From Gammaproteobacteria bacterium (GTDB lineage: Bacteria > Pseudomonadota > Gammaproteobacteria > Arenicellales > Poriferihabitantaceae): 6,165 nt of DNA. The notes beneath the pieces were generated by a model. It had not been told where the DNA came from, searched no databases, and worked only from the letters and a program-made list of their open reading frames with translations. The stretch lies in assembly GCA_024679435.1 (NCBI GenBank), contig JAIBDK010000150.1:1-6165 (forward strand), in the 5' to 3' direction. Every line of letters starts with the position of its first letter. Within the stretch, counting starts at the first letter, position 1. Positions 1-5,852 of this stretch are shown here, piece by piece. Both the position numbers and the translations under genes were made by a program.

Positions 1-533
1 ATCGACCCACCGCCATCACCGCCCAGAGATAAACTCCCCATTCCCGCCGCCACCGCTGCGGCGGCGCCACCAGATGATCCTCCTGGTGTTTTAGAGGTGT
101 TCCACGGATTTGAGGTTCGGCCATAGAGTTCTGATTCAGTAATACCGTTAACACAGAATTCAGGGCAGGTGGTTTTGGCAAAGATTACTGCCCCGGCATC
201 TTCAAGTCGTTGCACCGCACTTGAAGTTTGATTGGGTATAAAATTTTCGAGAGTTCGGGATCCGTTTGCACACGTCACTCCAGCCAACCAGTTTGAATCT
301 TTTATTGTTATTGGCAGTCCGCATAACGGACCTCCTTTACTTTTTCTCAGTAAGCGATCCGCTTCTTTCGCCATTAGCCGCGCCCGGTCGTAGAGTTTTA
401 AACCGAATGGATTGATATGCGGAATCAGTGTCTCTGAATGGGCGAGTGTTATTTCAAGCAATTCTGAAGCGCTAATTTCTCCATGCTGAAGCGCTGTGCA
501 TTGCTCGATAGCTGTTTTGTTCACCCAGTTCAT
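1..533 (-). CDS. Amidase-signature family hydrolase, N-terminal part (runs off the window)
   Basis: Amidase-signature (AS) enzymes hydrolyse C-N amide bonds with a Ser-cisSer-Lys triad. My translation from the ATG at 533 gives 177 full codons and then leaves the window. All three catalytic positions are visible: Lys78 in PITIKDS, cis-Ser153 in PGGSSGG (residues 150-156), and the nucleophile Ser177 in GGDGGGS, which is the last complete codon. The spacings (75 and 24 residues) equal those known for FAAH (K142/S217/S241) and GatA. The family usually has 450-500 residues, so about two thirds lies beyond the edge. A Shine-Dalgarno-like AGGA sits 12 nt upstream of the ATG, at 546-549. The gene follows the VOC gene on the same strand after 89 bp with no clear terminator, so cotranscription is plausible. 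The substrate cannot be told; the visible part could belong to a stand-alone amidase or a GatA-like protein, the former being more likely here. Confidence 0.93.
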   Translation of the reverse strand, partial: MNWVNKTAIEQCTALQHGEISASELLEITLAHSETLIPHINPFGLKLYDRARLMAKEADRLLRKSKGGPLCGLPITIKDSNWLAGVTCANGSRTLENFIPNQTSSAVQRLEDAGAVIFAKTTCPEFCVNGITESELYGRTSNPWNTSKTPGGSSGGAAAAVAAGMGSLSLGGDGGGS

Positions 534-622
534 AGAGTTTTTTGGTCCTGTTTTTGCCGTTGACGGTTGACTTCTGTCCGCGCGGGTCGTGGGGTAAAGT
601 TTGCGTTCCCGTTCAGGCCGAA

Positions 623-1165
623 TCAGGCCGCTTTGTCTTGTCTGTCTTCGTCTGGTTCGAGAGAAATCGTTTTTTCGCTATCTTCAGTAGATTGAGCGAC
701 TGCATATAATTCCGTTGCCCGCTTTCGCGACTCTTCTTCTGAGACCCGCTCAATTCGGCTGGCCAATGACCAGCGATGGCCAAAAGGATCGATCAGAACA
801 CCACTTTTGTCTCCCCAGTACGTATCAACGGGGTCGGCGATGGAGAAGGCACCTGCTTCCAGGGCGGTTTCCCATAATGCGTTCATGTCTTCTAGATACA
901 GGTGCACCTGCCCACCTGTATTTCCCAGTGTGCTGGGAGAAACAATTCCAAGTTCAGGCGACTCTTGCTGGAGCATGACCAGAGAATTGCCGATTTTCAA
1001 TGTTACATGTGTACTGTAAGACTCAGTGGCGTCTTTAACTTGCTTGATGATAGTCGCATTAAATGCGTTGCTATAGAAATCGATGGCCGCATCGACACCA
1101 TTGACGATAAGACAGGGTGTGGCGGTGCGGTAGCCCTTAGGCACTGGTGCTACTTTTTGGGTCAT
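623..1165 (-). CDS. VOC-superfamily (glyoxalase/bleomycin-resistance fold) protein, PhnB-like
   Basis: This is a 180-residue protein of the vicinal oxygen chelate fold. The signs are the opening TPCLIVNGVDAAIDFYSNAF (residues 16-35), the strand-rich middle THVTLKIGNSLVML (52-65), the second-module QVHLYLEDMNALWETALEAGA (86-106) and the signature IDPFGHRWSLASR (125-137). These are the two beta-alpha-beta-beta-beta modules of one chain, most like the PhnB/glyoxalase-like group. Members are often annotated only as VOC family protein and range from metal-dependent enzymes to drug-binding proteins, so no reaction can be assigned. The tail after residue 140 is charged and probably helical to disordered, ending in an acidic stretch. 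The start is supported by GGAG 8 nt upstream (1174-1177). A promoter candidate lies at 1264-1292. The amidase gene follows on the same strand. Confidence 0.9.
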   Translation of the reverse strand: MTQKVAPVPKGYRTATPCLIVNGVDAAIDFYSNAFNATIIKQVKDATESYSTHVTLKIGNSLVMLQQESPELGIVSPSTLGNTGGQVHLYLEDMNALWETALEAGAFSIADPVDTYWGDKSGVLIDPFGHRWSLASRIERVSEEESRKRATELYAVAQSTEDSEKTISLEPDEDRQDKAA

Positions 1166-1173
1166 GATATTGG

Positions 1174-1177
1174 CTCC
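1174..1177 (-). promoter_or_regulatory. Shine-Dalgarno site of the VOC gene
   Basis: On the minus strand TTTGGAGCC places GGAG 8 nt before the ATG at 1165. This is the clearest ribosome binding site in the window and fixes the start of the VOC gene. Confidence 0.7.
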
Positions 1178-1237
1178 AAACCAGATTCTTCTGATTGATT
1201 AGGTTAAATTACATTAAATAAAGGTCAAAATCACTCG

Positions 1238-1266
1238 TTGTGAATTGTGACAACATGAATCATAAT
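1238..1266 (+). promoter_or_regulatory. Candidate sigma70 promoter reading toward the small unknown gene
   Basis: On the plus strand TTGTGA (1238-1243, 4/6 to TTGACA) is followed after 17 nt by CATAAT (1261-1266, 5/6 to TATAAT). The start would fall near 1273, about 24 nt before the ATG at 1297. The -10 box shares bases with the -10 box of the opposing promoter (1264-1269), so the two could not easily be occupied together. If it is real, the upstream in-frame codons at 1240 and 1255 cannot be the translation start. Confidence 0.45.
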
Positions 1267-1313
1267 GTAGTTAAATTGTCGATTTATGTCAACACTATGA
1301 ATCAAGATGTCGT
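1255..1313 (+). repeat. Imperfect 17-bp direct repeat, 42-bp period, in the divergent control region
   Basis: ATGAATCATAATGTAGT (1255-1271) recurs as ATGAATCAAGATGTCGT (1297-1313), with 14 of 17 bases identical. Each copy is preceded within 3 bases by CAAC. The 42-bp period is about four helical turns and also 14 codons, so both copies stay in one frame. The repeats overlap both candidate promoters or their immediate downstream region, and could be a pair of binding sites for a regulator. Alternatively they are a local duplication. Confidence 0.5.
1264..1292 (-). promoter_or_regulatory. Candidate sigma70 promoter reading toward the VOC gene
   Basis: On the minus strand a perfect -35 box TTGACA (1292-1287) is followed after 17 nt by TACATT (1269-1264), a 4/6 match to TATAAT. 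Transcription would begin near 1257, giving a leader of about 90 nt before the VOC ATG at 1165. The ideal spacing and perfect -35 are directly visible. That it is active is inferred. Confidence 0.5.
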
Positions 1314-1692
1314 GATGGGAATAACCGGATCAATCACTCAGGCTGATCTGGCGCCGATACGCTCCGAAGGCCGTTTGGGGGAGTACGCGGTTGTTTACAG
1401 GATAGAACGCGTGCATCAAGGCGGTGGATATGGTGATCAGGACCGTCATCCCTTGGCCTGGGCTGTGGCCGTGTATATCGATACGCAGCTGTTTCGAGTG
1501 TTCAATGCGCGAGGCGCAGGACGAGAATGGAACAGCCTTGATAAATTAAGCGAATGGCTCAGAGCCCAGGGTTTTTACTATTGGTGGACACGTAATGACC
1601 TGGAAGTGGTAGGAGAAGCGATTTCAGAGCATGAAACGGTGGATCACCCCGTAACCGTCGGGCATTCACCGCCTGGCAATCAAACTGGCTAG
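1297..1692 (+). CDS. Small protein of unknown function (about 131 residues)
   Basis: I do not recognise this protein. The frame is open from GTG 1240, with ATGs at 1255, 1297 and 1315, and none has a convincing Shine-Dalgarno site. I chose 1297 because the 1240-1296 segment looks like promoter and repeat DNA, not coding sequence. From 1297 the product is about 131 residues, soluble, with no signal peptide or membrane segment. Its middle is probably beta-rich, with VVYRIERVHQGG then AWAVAVYIDTQLFRVFNARG. A helix and strand with many aromatic residues follow: SLDKLSEWLRAQGFYYWWTRNDLEVVG. The tail is acidic and His-rich (EHETVDHPVTVGHSPPG). The gene ends 10 bp before the convergent C45 gene's stop codon. 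The composition reads as genuinely coding; function and exact start are open. Confidence 0.65.
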   Translation: MNQDVVMGITGSITQADLAPIRSEGRLGEYAVVYRIERVHQGGGYGDQDRHPLAWAVAVYIDTQLFRVFNARGAGREWNSLDKLSEWLRAQGFYYWWTRNDLEVVGEAISEHETVDHPVTVGHSPPGNQTG

Positions 1693-1702
1693 ATTTAATT
1701 CC

Positions 1703-2776
1703 TTACGATATGACGAAACCGTCACGCAAACTTCCGAGAGTTTGGTGAACCGCGGGCCAAAGCGGCGTTGATTCCATATCCTGAGTCGAATACTGAATGA
1801 CGGTTGACCACTCTGAGTTGTCGACGATGTTGCAGACTCGACACTGCCCTTTCCAAAGGTAATGTACTTCTTTGCGAGCTGGAAAATAGGCTGCGGTGTA
1901 GAGCGTGCCATAGCCTGAATCAAATGAATCCCTGAAAAGTGGTGGTTCGAGAAAAGCAGACACCAGGGATGTGGCGGTGATAGCGTCTGTGGATAACAAA
2001 TCAGTCAAATACTGATAACGTGAATCGCTCTCAATCATCTCTGTGTATTTTACCCATCTGTCGGTACCCTGATGATTGGTCGACACCTGGTGGTTAGATA
2101 CCACCGGATCATTGTCGGGTGACAGAGCAAGGGTGGCATAATTGCCGCTGCTATCGAGTAAAGCGACGTTGTAGGAAATCTGAAGAGGCAAACGCTGCAA
2201 TGCTTTTACCGCCTGATTCACGCTGTCACAGGTTTCCAGCACATAACGCTGAATCAACCCAATTCCAAATCCTGGCCCCACCTGCTTGCGACCCCCGAAC
2301 GCGAGGGAAACTACCAAACCGGACTCATTCATTCCATCTACAAGGCCGCTCATACAATCCGCCATACCGATCACACTGCGCTCATTCCAGCGGGAATTGA
2401 GGATCAGGCCATCAAACAGGCGAGGGGAATAATCATAGTTGCGGATCAATACGGGCTCTGAGGTATCCATAATCGCCTGAGAGCACGCAGCGAAGAACGG
2501 GGGAGGGCAATACTGGCTGAGAAAGCGAGCCGTATGATCACCGCCCCCGGCCAGTTCGGTCATGTCCTCAATGTTATGCGCAATTTCTGGCATATGCTGA
2601 TTCAGTGCACGTATCACCTGACGATAGGTAGGTCGTTGTGCCTCACCCTGACTCAAAAACCAGGCTCTATACACTGGCCAGTATTGATTAAACCAGTGCA
2701 GCCACTTTGCTCCGGGCGTGGCTTCGTTGATCAGATTGAATTCGATCTGCATGGGTATCACTGGTTCGACCATCAT
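1703..2776 (-). CDS. C45-type Ntn-hydrolase / acyl-CoA:6-aminopenicillanate acyltransferase-like protein
   Basis: This protein has 357 residues and resembles the C45 (penicillin acyltransferase, AAT) family. These are N-terminal nucleophile hydrolases that cleave themselves before a cysteine and then hydrolyse or transfer acyl groups on amides. Supporting segments are FFAACSQAI with the likely nucleophile Cys98, VLIRNYDYSPRLFDG (109-123), GLVDGMNESGLVVSLAFGG (144-162), SYNVALLDSSGNYATLAL (201-218, with Asn203) and STNHQ (232-236). The C-terminal GYGTLYTAAYFPARKEVHYLWKG (288-310) closes the domain. A propeptide of 97 residues would be removed on maturation. No signal peptide is evident, so it probably acts in the cytoplasm. 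The gene starts 16 bp after the stop of the ATP-grasp gene, so the two form an operon. No Shine-Dalgarno site precedes ATG 2776 or ATG 2773, and both lie in a hairpin loop. ATG 2752 (residue 9) is an alternative start. Substrate unknown; an amide made by the neighbouring ligase is a reasonable guess. Confidence 0.88.
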   Translation of the reverse strand: MMVEPVIPMQIEFNLINEATPGAKWLHWFNQYWPVYRAWFLSQGEAQRPTYRQVIRALNQHMPEIAHNIEDMTELAGGGDHTARFLSQYCPPPFFAACSQAIMDTSEPVLIRNYDYSPRLFDGLILNSRWNERSVIGMADCMSGLVDGMNESGLVVSLAFGGRKQVGPGFGIGLIQRYVLETCDSVNQAVKALQRLPLQISYNVALLDSSGNYATLALSPDNDPVVSNHQVSTNHQGTDRWVKYTEMIESDSRYQYLTDLLSTDAITATSLVSAFLEPPLFRDSFDSGYGTLYTAAYFPARKEVHYLWKGQCRVCNIVDNSEWSTVIQYSTQDMESTPLWPAVHQTLGSLRDGFVIS

Positions 2777-2786
2777 TGTCGAACCA
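2762..2786 (-). promoter_or_regulatory. Perfect 9-bp hairpin enclosing the start codons of the C45 gene
   Basis: TGGTTCGAC (2762-2770) and GTCGAACCA (2778-2786) are exact inverted complements separated by 7 nt. In the minus-strand mRNA the loop reads AAUGAUG and contains both candidate start codons. The stem starts 6 nt after the ligase stop codon (2793-2795), well inside the footprint of a terminating ribosome. There is no downstream U-run, so it is not an intrinsic terminator. The likely role is translational coupling or control of C45 initiation, by inference only. Confidence 0.6.
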
Positions 2787-2792
2787 ATCTGT

Positions 2793-4241
2793 CTAGAACA
2801 GTTTTGTTTTCAATGGATGGGGAGGAAATTCAGGCGCTTTGGGCGGTGCAATTCCATGAAACTCGCCTTTAATCGCTTTGGTCCAGGCCAGTGCCCTTTC
2901 CCGAAGCTGGCGGTCTTCAGTCTGCATTCTGCCGCGAGTGACAATAATGCCGAGATCTGCTCCCTTGTAAGTATAATCGCCCTCCTTGTAGACACGCATG
3001 TAATACGCTTCATCATTGTCAATGACATTGGTCCAGTCGATATCTGATCGCTCAAACTCAATGGCGCCATACTTGTCCATATGATAGATACCGGTTCTTG
3101 GTGCGTGAGTCAGTAGCTGAATTTTATCCTCGGTTTGTTTCAGAATTAATTGACTCCAGAAATCAAATTCGTTCCATCGGTTCTGGATTTTGCGCATATC
3201 CACTTGATAATCAACGTCCAGAAATTCAAGCAGATGGAAAAGAAATAAGGGCACGCCACCGTAGTGCGCGGTGATGATGTTGGTTAACGGGCTCGCACCA
3301 CTTATTCTGGGGTTGATTTCACCCAGATAGGGGGTGCCATCATCTATATCGATGAGGAAGTCCATACAAAACACTCCTTTGTAGCCTTCCTTGTAAAGCT
3401 GATCTCCCAGCTTTTGTGCCATTTTGACCAGGCCCCGACGCGTTTTCATGTTGAAAATTCTGGGATCCATATCGTTACCACACCACCCGCCTTTATAAGG
3501 TGTAATTTCCTCAAATCCGGTAATGTCGGTCTGAACGGGTCCAACCAGCGTGCCATTACGGGTGACACAGGCTTCCAGGGTGCCCGGCATGTGCTTGATA
3601 TTGCGCATTATCTTGAGCTGTTCACCTACGATATCTTTCTTGTGCTTATCCCAGTCGTTTTTGCCGTTGATGAAAAAAGTGGTTCTTCCTGAATCGCCAT
3701 ACGGAGTCTGGACAACTAACTGGTCACCGAGGTTTCCTTCTTTGGCTTTTTTCATCAGTTCTTCAAAACTTGAGGCTTCTCCGATAACATTGGGCGCGCT
3801 GGCAATTCCAGCTTCGTTAGCCACCCGAGTGGTTTCGATTTTCGAGTCCAGGCGATTCCTGAGTGCGGCTGAAGGCAAGGCGATATTGGCGCCGATTTCA
3901 CTGGCTAATTTTTCGGTTTCTTCGTCAAACATAACGAATAGTAAATTCGGCTTTCCCTTGCCGGATTTTCGTATTCGGTCAATTACTTCTTTATGGGAAA
4001 GTAAATAATTACAAACATCTTCCATGGACTGGAAATCCCGGTCACCGACTTCATTGGGTACAAATACCCTTGGGTGACTGTTTTCAAACGAATCAAAATA
4101 GTTGATGTGATAAAACCGGTTGACAAACTTTTCCACACCCAGCAGATTGAAAGAGGTTGGAGAAACAAAAAAGATGGGTGCTTCATTTTTTCTGAAATAG
4201 GTGAGGATTTCAGATAAGCCGCGCAGTTTAGGTTTTTTCAT
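2793..4241 (-). CDS. ATP-grasp domain ligase (carboxylate-amine ligase-like)
   Basis: This is a 482-residue ATP-grasp enzyme. The family activates a carboxylate as an acyl-phosphate with ATP and joins it to an amine, thiol or similar nucleophile. Visible elements are an N-terminal alpha/beta region with SFNLLGVEKFVN (30-41) and LLFVMFDEETEKLASEIG (100-117). DSKIETTRVANEAGI (132-146) has Lys134 in the usual ATP-contacting position. QLVVQTPYGDSGRTTFF (174-190) holds the glycine-rich loop. LEACVTRNGTLVGPVQTDITG (222-242) precedes GVFCMDFLIDI (289-299). YLGEINPRISG (305-315) carries the Mg-binding Glu308 and Asn310 and Arg312. About 130 further residues follow the core, longer than a minimal ATP-grasp fold. 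ATG 4241 is preferred over the in-frame TTG 4337, since the added 32 residues look like leader DNA. AAAGAG at 4253-4258 is a weak ribosome site. The C45 gene follows 16 bp downstream. Automatic pipelines may label such proteins biotin carboxylase, but I see no biotin domain here. Substrate unknown. Confidence 0.88.
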   Translation of the reverse strand: MKKPKLRGLSEILTYFRKNEAPIFFVSPTSFNLLGVEKFVNRFYHINYFDSFENSHPRVFVPNEVGDRDFQSMEDVCNYLLSHKEVIDRIRKSGKGKPNLLFVMFDEETEKLASEIGANIALPSAALRNRLDSKIETTRVANEAGIASAPNVIGEASSFEELMKKAKEGNLGDQLVVQTPYGDSGRTTFFINGKNDWDKHKKDIVGEQLKIMRNIKHMPGTLEACVTRNGTLVGPVQTDITGFEEITPYKGGWCGNDMDPRIFNMKTRRGLVKMAQKLGDQLYKEGYKGVFCMDFLIDIDDGTPYLGEINPRISGASPLTNIITAHYGGVPLFLFHLLEFLDVDYQVDMRKIQNRWNEFDFWSQLILKQTEDKIQLLTHAPRTGIYHMDKYGAIEFERSDIDWTNVIDNDEAYYMRVYKEGDYTYKGADLGIIVTRGRMQTEDRQLRERALAWTKAIKGEFHGIAPPKAPEFPPHPLKTKLF

Positions 4242-4442
4242 ATGGCTTTTTTCTCTTTGGGTCGATTTCTCAAATAGATTCTGGATATTTATATTGGATA
4301 ACTGTATCAGAGACCCGTCGATAAATTTTGGACTCAAATTGATCGTTCATGTTCTAATCAGTACGCGTCGATATTATAACCTGTTTATGAGGTTTATCTT
4401 TTACCGAATTTAATCCTGTTAACGGCAACCGATTTTTACAGT
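4242..4442. other. Divergent intergenic region between the ligase and oxidoreductase operons
   Basis: This stretch of 201 bp is AT-rich and separates two operons that point away from each other. It must hold promoters for both. GTCGAT occurs three times (4261-4266, 4318-4323, 4368-4373), the last two within CGTCGAT and 50 bp apart, and might mark a regulator site. A TATAAT-type box is described separately. I see no RNA gene or terminator here. The frame of the ligase gene stays open up to TTG 4337, but the codons look non-coding. Confidence 0.6.
4373..4378 (-). promoter_or_regulatory. Perfect TATAAT -10 box, candidate promoter of the ligase-C45 operon
   Basis: The minus strand reads GGTTATAATATCGACG, a perfect TATAAT with a G at the -14 position of an extended -10 element. 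No good -35 box lies 16-18 nt upstream, so activator help or the partial extended -10 would be needed. The start would fall near 4366, giving a leader of about 125 nt before ATG 4241. The core TTATAA is self-complementary, so the plus strand also shows a TATTAT box (4372-4377) that could serve the opposite operon. Confidence 0.4.
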
Positions 4443-5546
4443 ATGGAATCAGAATTTGAAACACTCGTCATCGGTGGCGGGTTGGTCGGTGCTTCTGTTG
4501 CAATGGGCATTGCCTCAAAAGGCCGTTCAGTAGCGGTACTTGATGGCGGTGATTCGGACTTTCGTGCATCGCGAGGAAACTTTGGATTGACCTGGGTTCA
4601 GGGAAAGGGCGCAGAGAATCCGGCTTATGCCCGGTTAAATATTTTCGGTGCCGGATTATGGCCTTCATTTAGCGAGGAGCTTGAAGGTGCTACTGGTGTT
4701 CCCATTGGTTATCGGAAACCTGGTGGTCTTGAGTTTTGTTTAACCGAGCAGGAGTGGATAGACCGGTCTGAGGAAATGCGTTTGGTAAGTCACCATACCG
4801 ACGGTGAGTTCACTTACGAGATGCTGGATCATGATGAAGTAAAGAAACGCGTTCCTTTAATATCAGATTCAGTACTTGGGGCCAGCTATTCTCCTCACGA
4901 TGGTCATTTAAATCCACTCTATTTGCTCAGGGCCCTTCAACAGAATATGATTTCCCTGGGCTGTCGATATCTCCCCAATCAGAAGGTGGCATCGGTAATC
5001 CGTGATCAGGATGGTTTCAAGTTGCATACCAAGGATAGACAGTTTTTTGCAGACCGGATTGTGTTGTGCTGCGGTCTCGATAATTCGCGTCTCGCGCAGC
5101 AGCTGGGAATGCACATACCTGTAGAGCCCGTCCGCGGTCAGTTACTTGTTACTGAGCGGGTCGCTCCTTTTCTCAGCATGCCCAGTCTCCAGGTTCGTCA
5201 GACCTGCGAAGGAACACTTCAAATCGGTGATTCCCATGAGCACACTGATCTCGACGACGGCACGTCGCTGAGTATGATTACAAAAATAGCCAGCCGCGCG
5301 GTGAAAATATTTCCCCATTTAGAGAATGTTCATCTAAACCGGGCATGGGGTGCTTTACGAATCATGACTCCGGATGGACTTCCTGTTTATCACCAGTCGG
5401 AACAGTATCCGGGGGCTTTTGCCGTGAGTTGCCACAGTGGCGTAACGCTGTCCGTGGTCCATGCTGGTATGGTGGCTGACTGGATTTGTGGCAGCGAGCC
5501 TCATCACTTGATCAATGCTTTCTCGGCGGATAGATTTAATGTTTAA
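4443..5546 (+). CDS. DAO-family FAD-dependent oxidoreductase, beta subunit-like (HcnC/OoxB type)
   Basis: This is a 367-residue flavoprotein of the D-amino-acid oxidase (DAO) family, which oxidises the C-N bond of amino acids, amines or opines. The N-terminal Rossmann motif is LVIGGGLVGASVAMG (8-22; Gly11, Gly13, Gly16), and Asp34 ends the second strand to bind the ribose. PHDGHLNPLYLLRALQ (151-166) is the DGxxNP segment common to this subgroup. The C-terminal WGALRIMTPDGLPVY (302-316) and SCHSGVTLSVVHAGMVADWI (329-348) complete the FAD site. Length is normal for the family. The ATG at 4443 lies just before the dinucleotide motif, so a later start is excluded, yet no Shine-Dalgarno site precedes it. 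Its stop overlaps the 2Fe-2S gene by 8 bp. With the next two genes it matches the subunit set of hydrogen cyanide synthase, nopaline/octopine oxidase and D-hydroxyproline dehydrogenase. The substrate is not determined by sequence. Confidence 0.92.
   Translation: MESEFETLVIGGGLVGASVAMGIASKGRSVAVLDGGDSDFRASRGNFGLTWVQGKGAENPAYARLNIFGAGLWPSFSEELEGATGVPIGYRKPGGLEFCLTEQEWIDRSEEMRLVSHHTDGEFTYEMLDHDEVKKRVPLISDSVLGASYSPHDGHLNPLYLLRALQQNMISLGCRYLPNQKVASVIRDQDGFKLHTKDRQFFADRIVLCCGLDNSRLAQQLGMHIPVEPVRGQLLVTERVAPFLSMPSLQVRQTCEGTLQIGDSHEHTDLDDGTSLSMITKIASRAVKIFPHLENVHLNRAWGALRIMTPDGLPVYHQSEQYPGAFAVSCHSGVTLSVVHAGMVADWICGSEPHHLINAFSADRFNV
5528..5530 (+). promoter_or_regulatory. Ribosome site deciding the start of the 2Fe-2S subunit
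   Basis: GGCGGA ends 8 nt before the ATG at 5539. It favours that start over the in-frame ATG 5515, which lies deeper in the upstream gene. The site is inside the DAO gene's last codons, consistent with translational coupling. Confidence 0.5.
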
Positions 5547-5850
5547 ACGAATTGACTCGAATCAGAACATTAACCTGAATACCCACACGGTTGATATTAT
5601 TTTTGAAGGCCAGACTTTACCGGTGCCTGCCGGTATTTCTGTGGCAGCGGCATTGTTGTTTGTGGACGCGGGTTTTAATCGGGAATCAGCAATATCGGGC
5701 AGCCCAAGATCATCTTATTGCATGATGGGGGTTTGTTTTGAATGTCTGGTAGAGATTGACGGAAAATTAAGTCAGCGTGGTTGTCAAACTGAAGTGTTGC
5801 AGGGAATGTCGATTAATCGCCAGGTATTGACGTTAAAGGCTGGTTTTTAA
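5539..5850 (+). CDS. Small 2Fe-2S ferredoxin-like subunit (HcnA/OoxC/gamma type)
   Basis: This 103-residue protein supplies a 2Fe-2S cluster for electron transfer in a multi-subunit dehydrogenase. The start of a beta-grasp fold is seen in VDIIFEGQTLPVPAGISVAAALL (18-40). The cluster ligands are Cys61, Cys66, Cys69 and Cys82, spaced C-x4-C-x2-C-x12-C, within YCMMGVCFECLVEIDG and QRGCQ. This spacing and the GVCFECLV string are typical of HcnA-like and sarcosine-oxidase-type small iron-sulphur domains, and all four cysteines are kept. The start at ATG 5539 overlaps the previous stop (ATGTTTAA), and the next gene begins 2 bp after this stop. It is therefore almost certainly coexpressed and complexed with the flanking flavoproteins. 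Confidence 0.93.
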   Translation: MFKRIDSNQNINLNTHTVDIIFEGQTLPVPAGISVAAALLFVDAGFNRESAISGSPRSSYCMMGVCFECLVEIDGKLSQRGCQTEVLQGMSINRQVLTLKAGF

Positions 5851-5852
5851 AA

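Noticed and set aside
30..75. GC-rich low-complexity stretch near the left edge
   Set aside because: It encodes the normal Gly/Ala-rich segment after PGGSSGG in amidase-signature enzymes, so it is not a repeat element.
613..630. Tandem TCAGGCCG repeat at the end of the VOC gene
   Set aside because: Two 8-bp copies at 10-bp spacing spanning a stop codon are easily chance; no hairpin or array continues from it.
715..1198. Plus-strand open frames opposite the VOC gene
   Set aside because: They are Cys/Arg/Pro-rich with no recognisable pattern and mutually overlapping; the minus-strand VOC motifs and its ribosome site explain the region.
1711..1724. TGACG-AAAC-CGTCA hairpin between the convergent genes, as a terminator
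   Set aside because: The stem is only 5 bp, no T-run follows on either strand, and the bases encode the last residues of the C45 protein.
2718..3047. Plus-strand open frames opposite the ligase and C45 genes (also 2119-2400, 3414-3692, 3550-4008)
   Set aside because: Their products show no domain-like pattern, while the minus strand encodes recognisable families throughout; they are antisense shadows.
4242..4337. N-terminal extension of the ligase gene to TTG 4337 (32 extra residues)
   Set aside because: It needs a rare TTG start with no ribosome site, the extra codons look like AT-rich leader, and ATG 4241 begins just before a normal ATP-grasp N-terminus.
5515..5538. Earlier ATG for the 2Fe-2S subunit
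   Set aside because: ATG 5539 has GGCGGA at good spacing and gives a compact overlap with the upstream stop; the extra eight residues only re-read the DAO gene's end.
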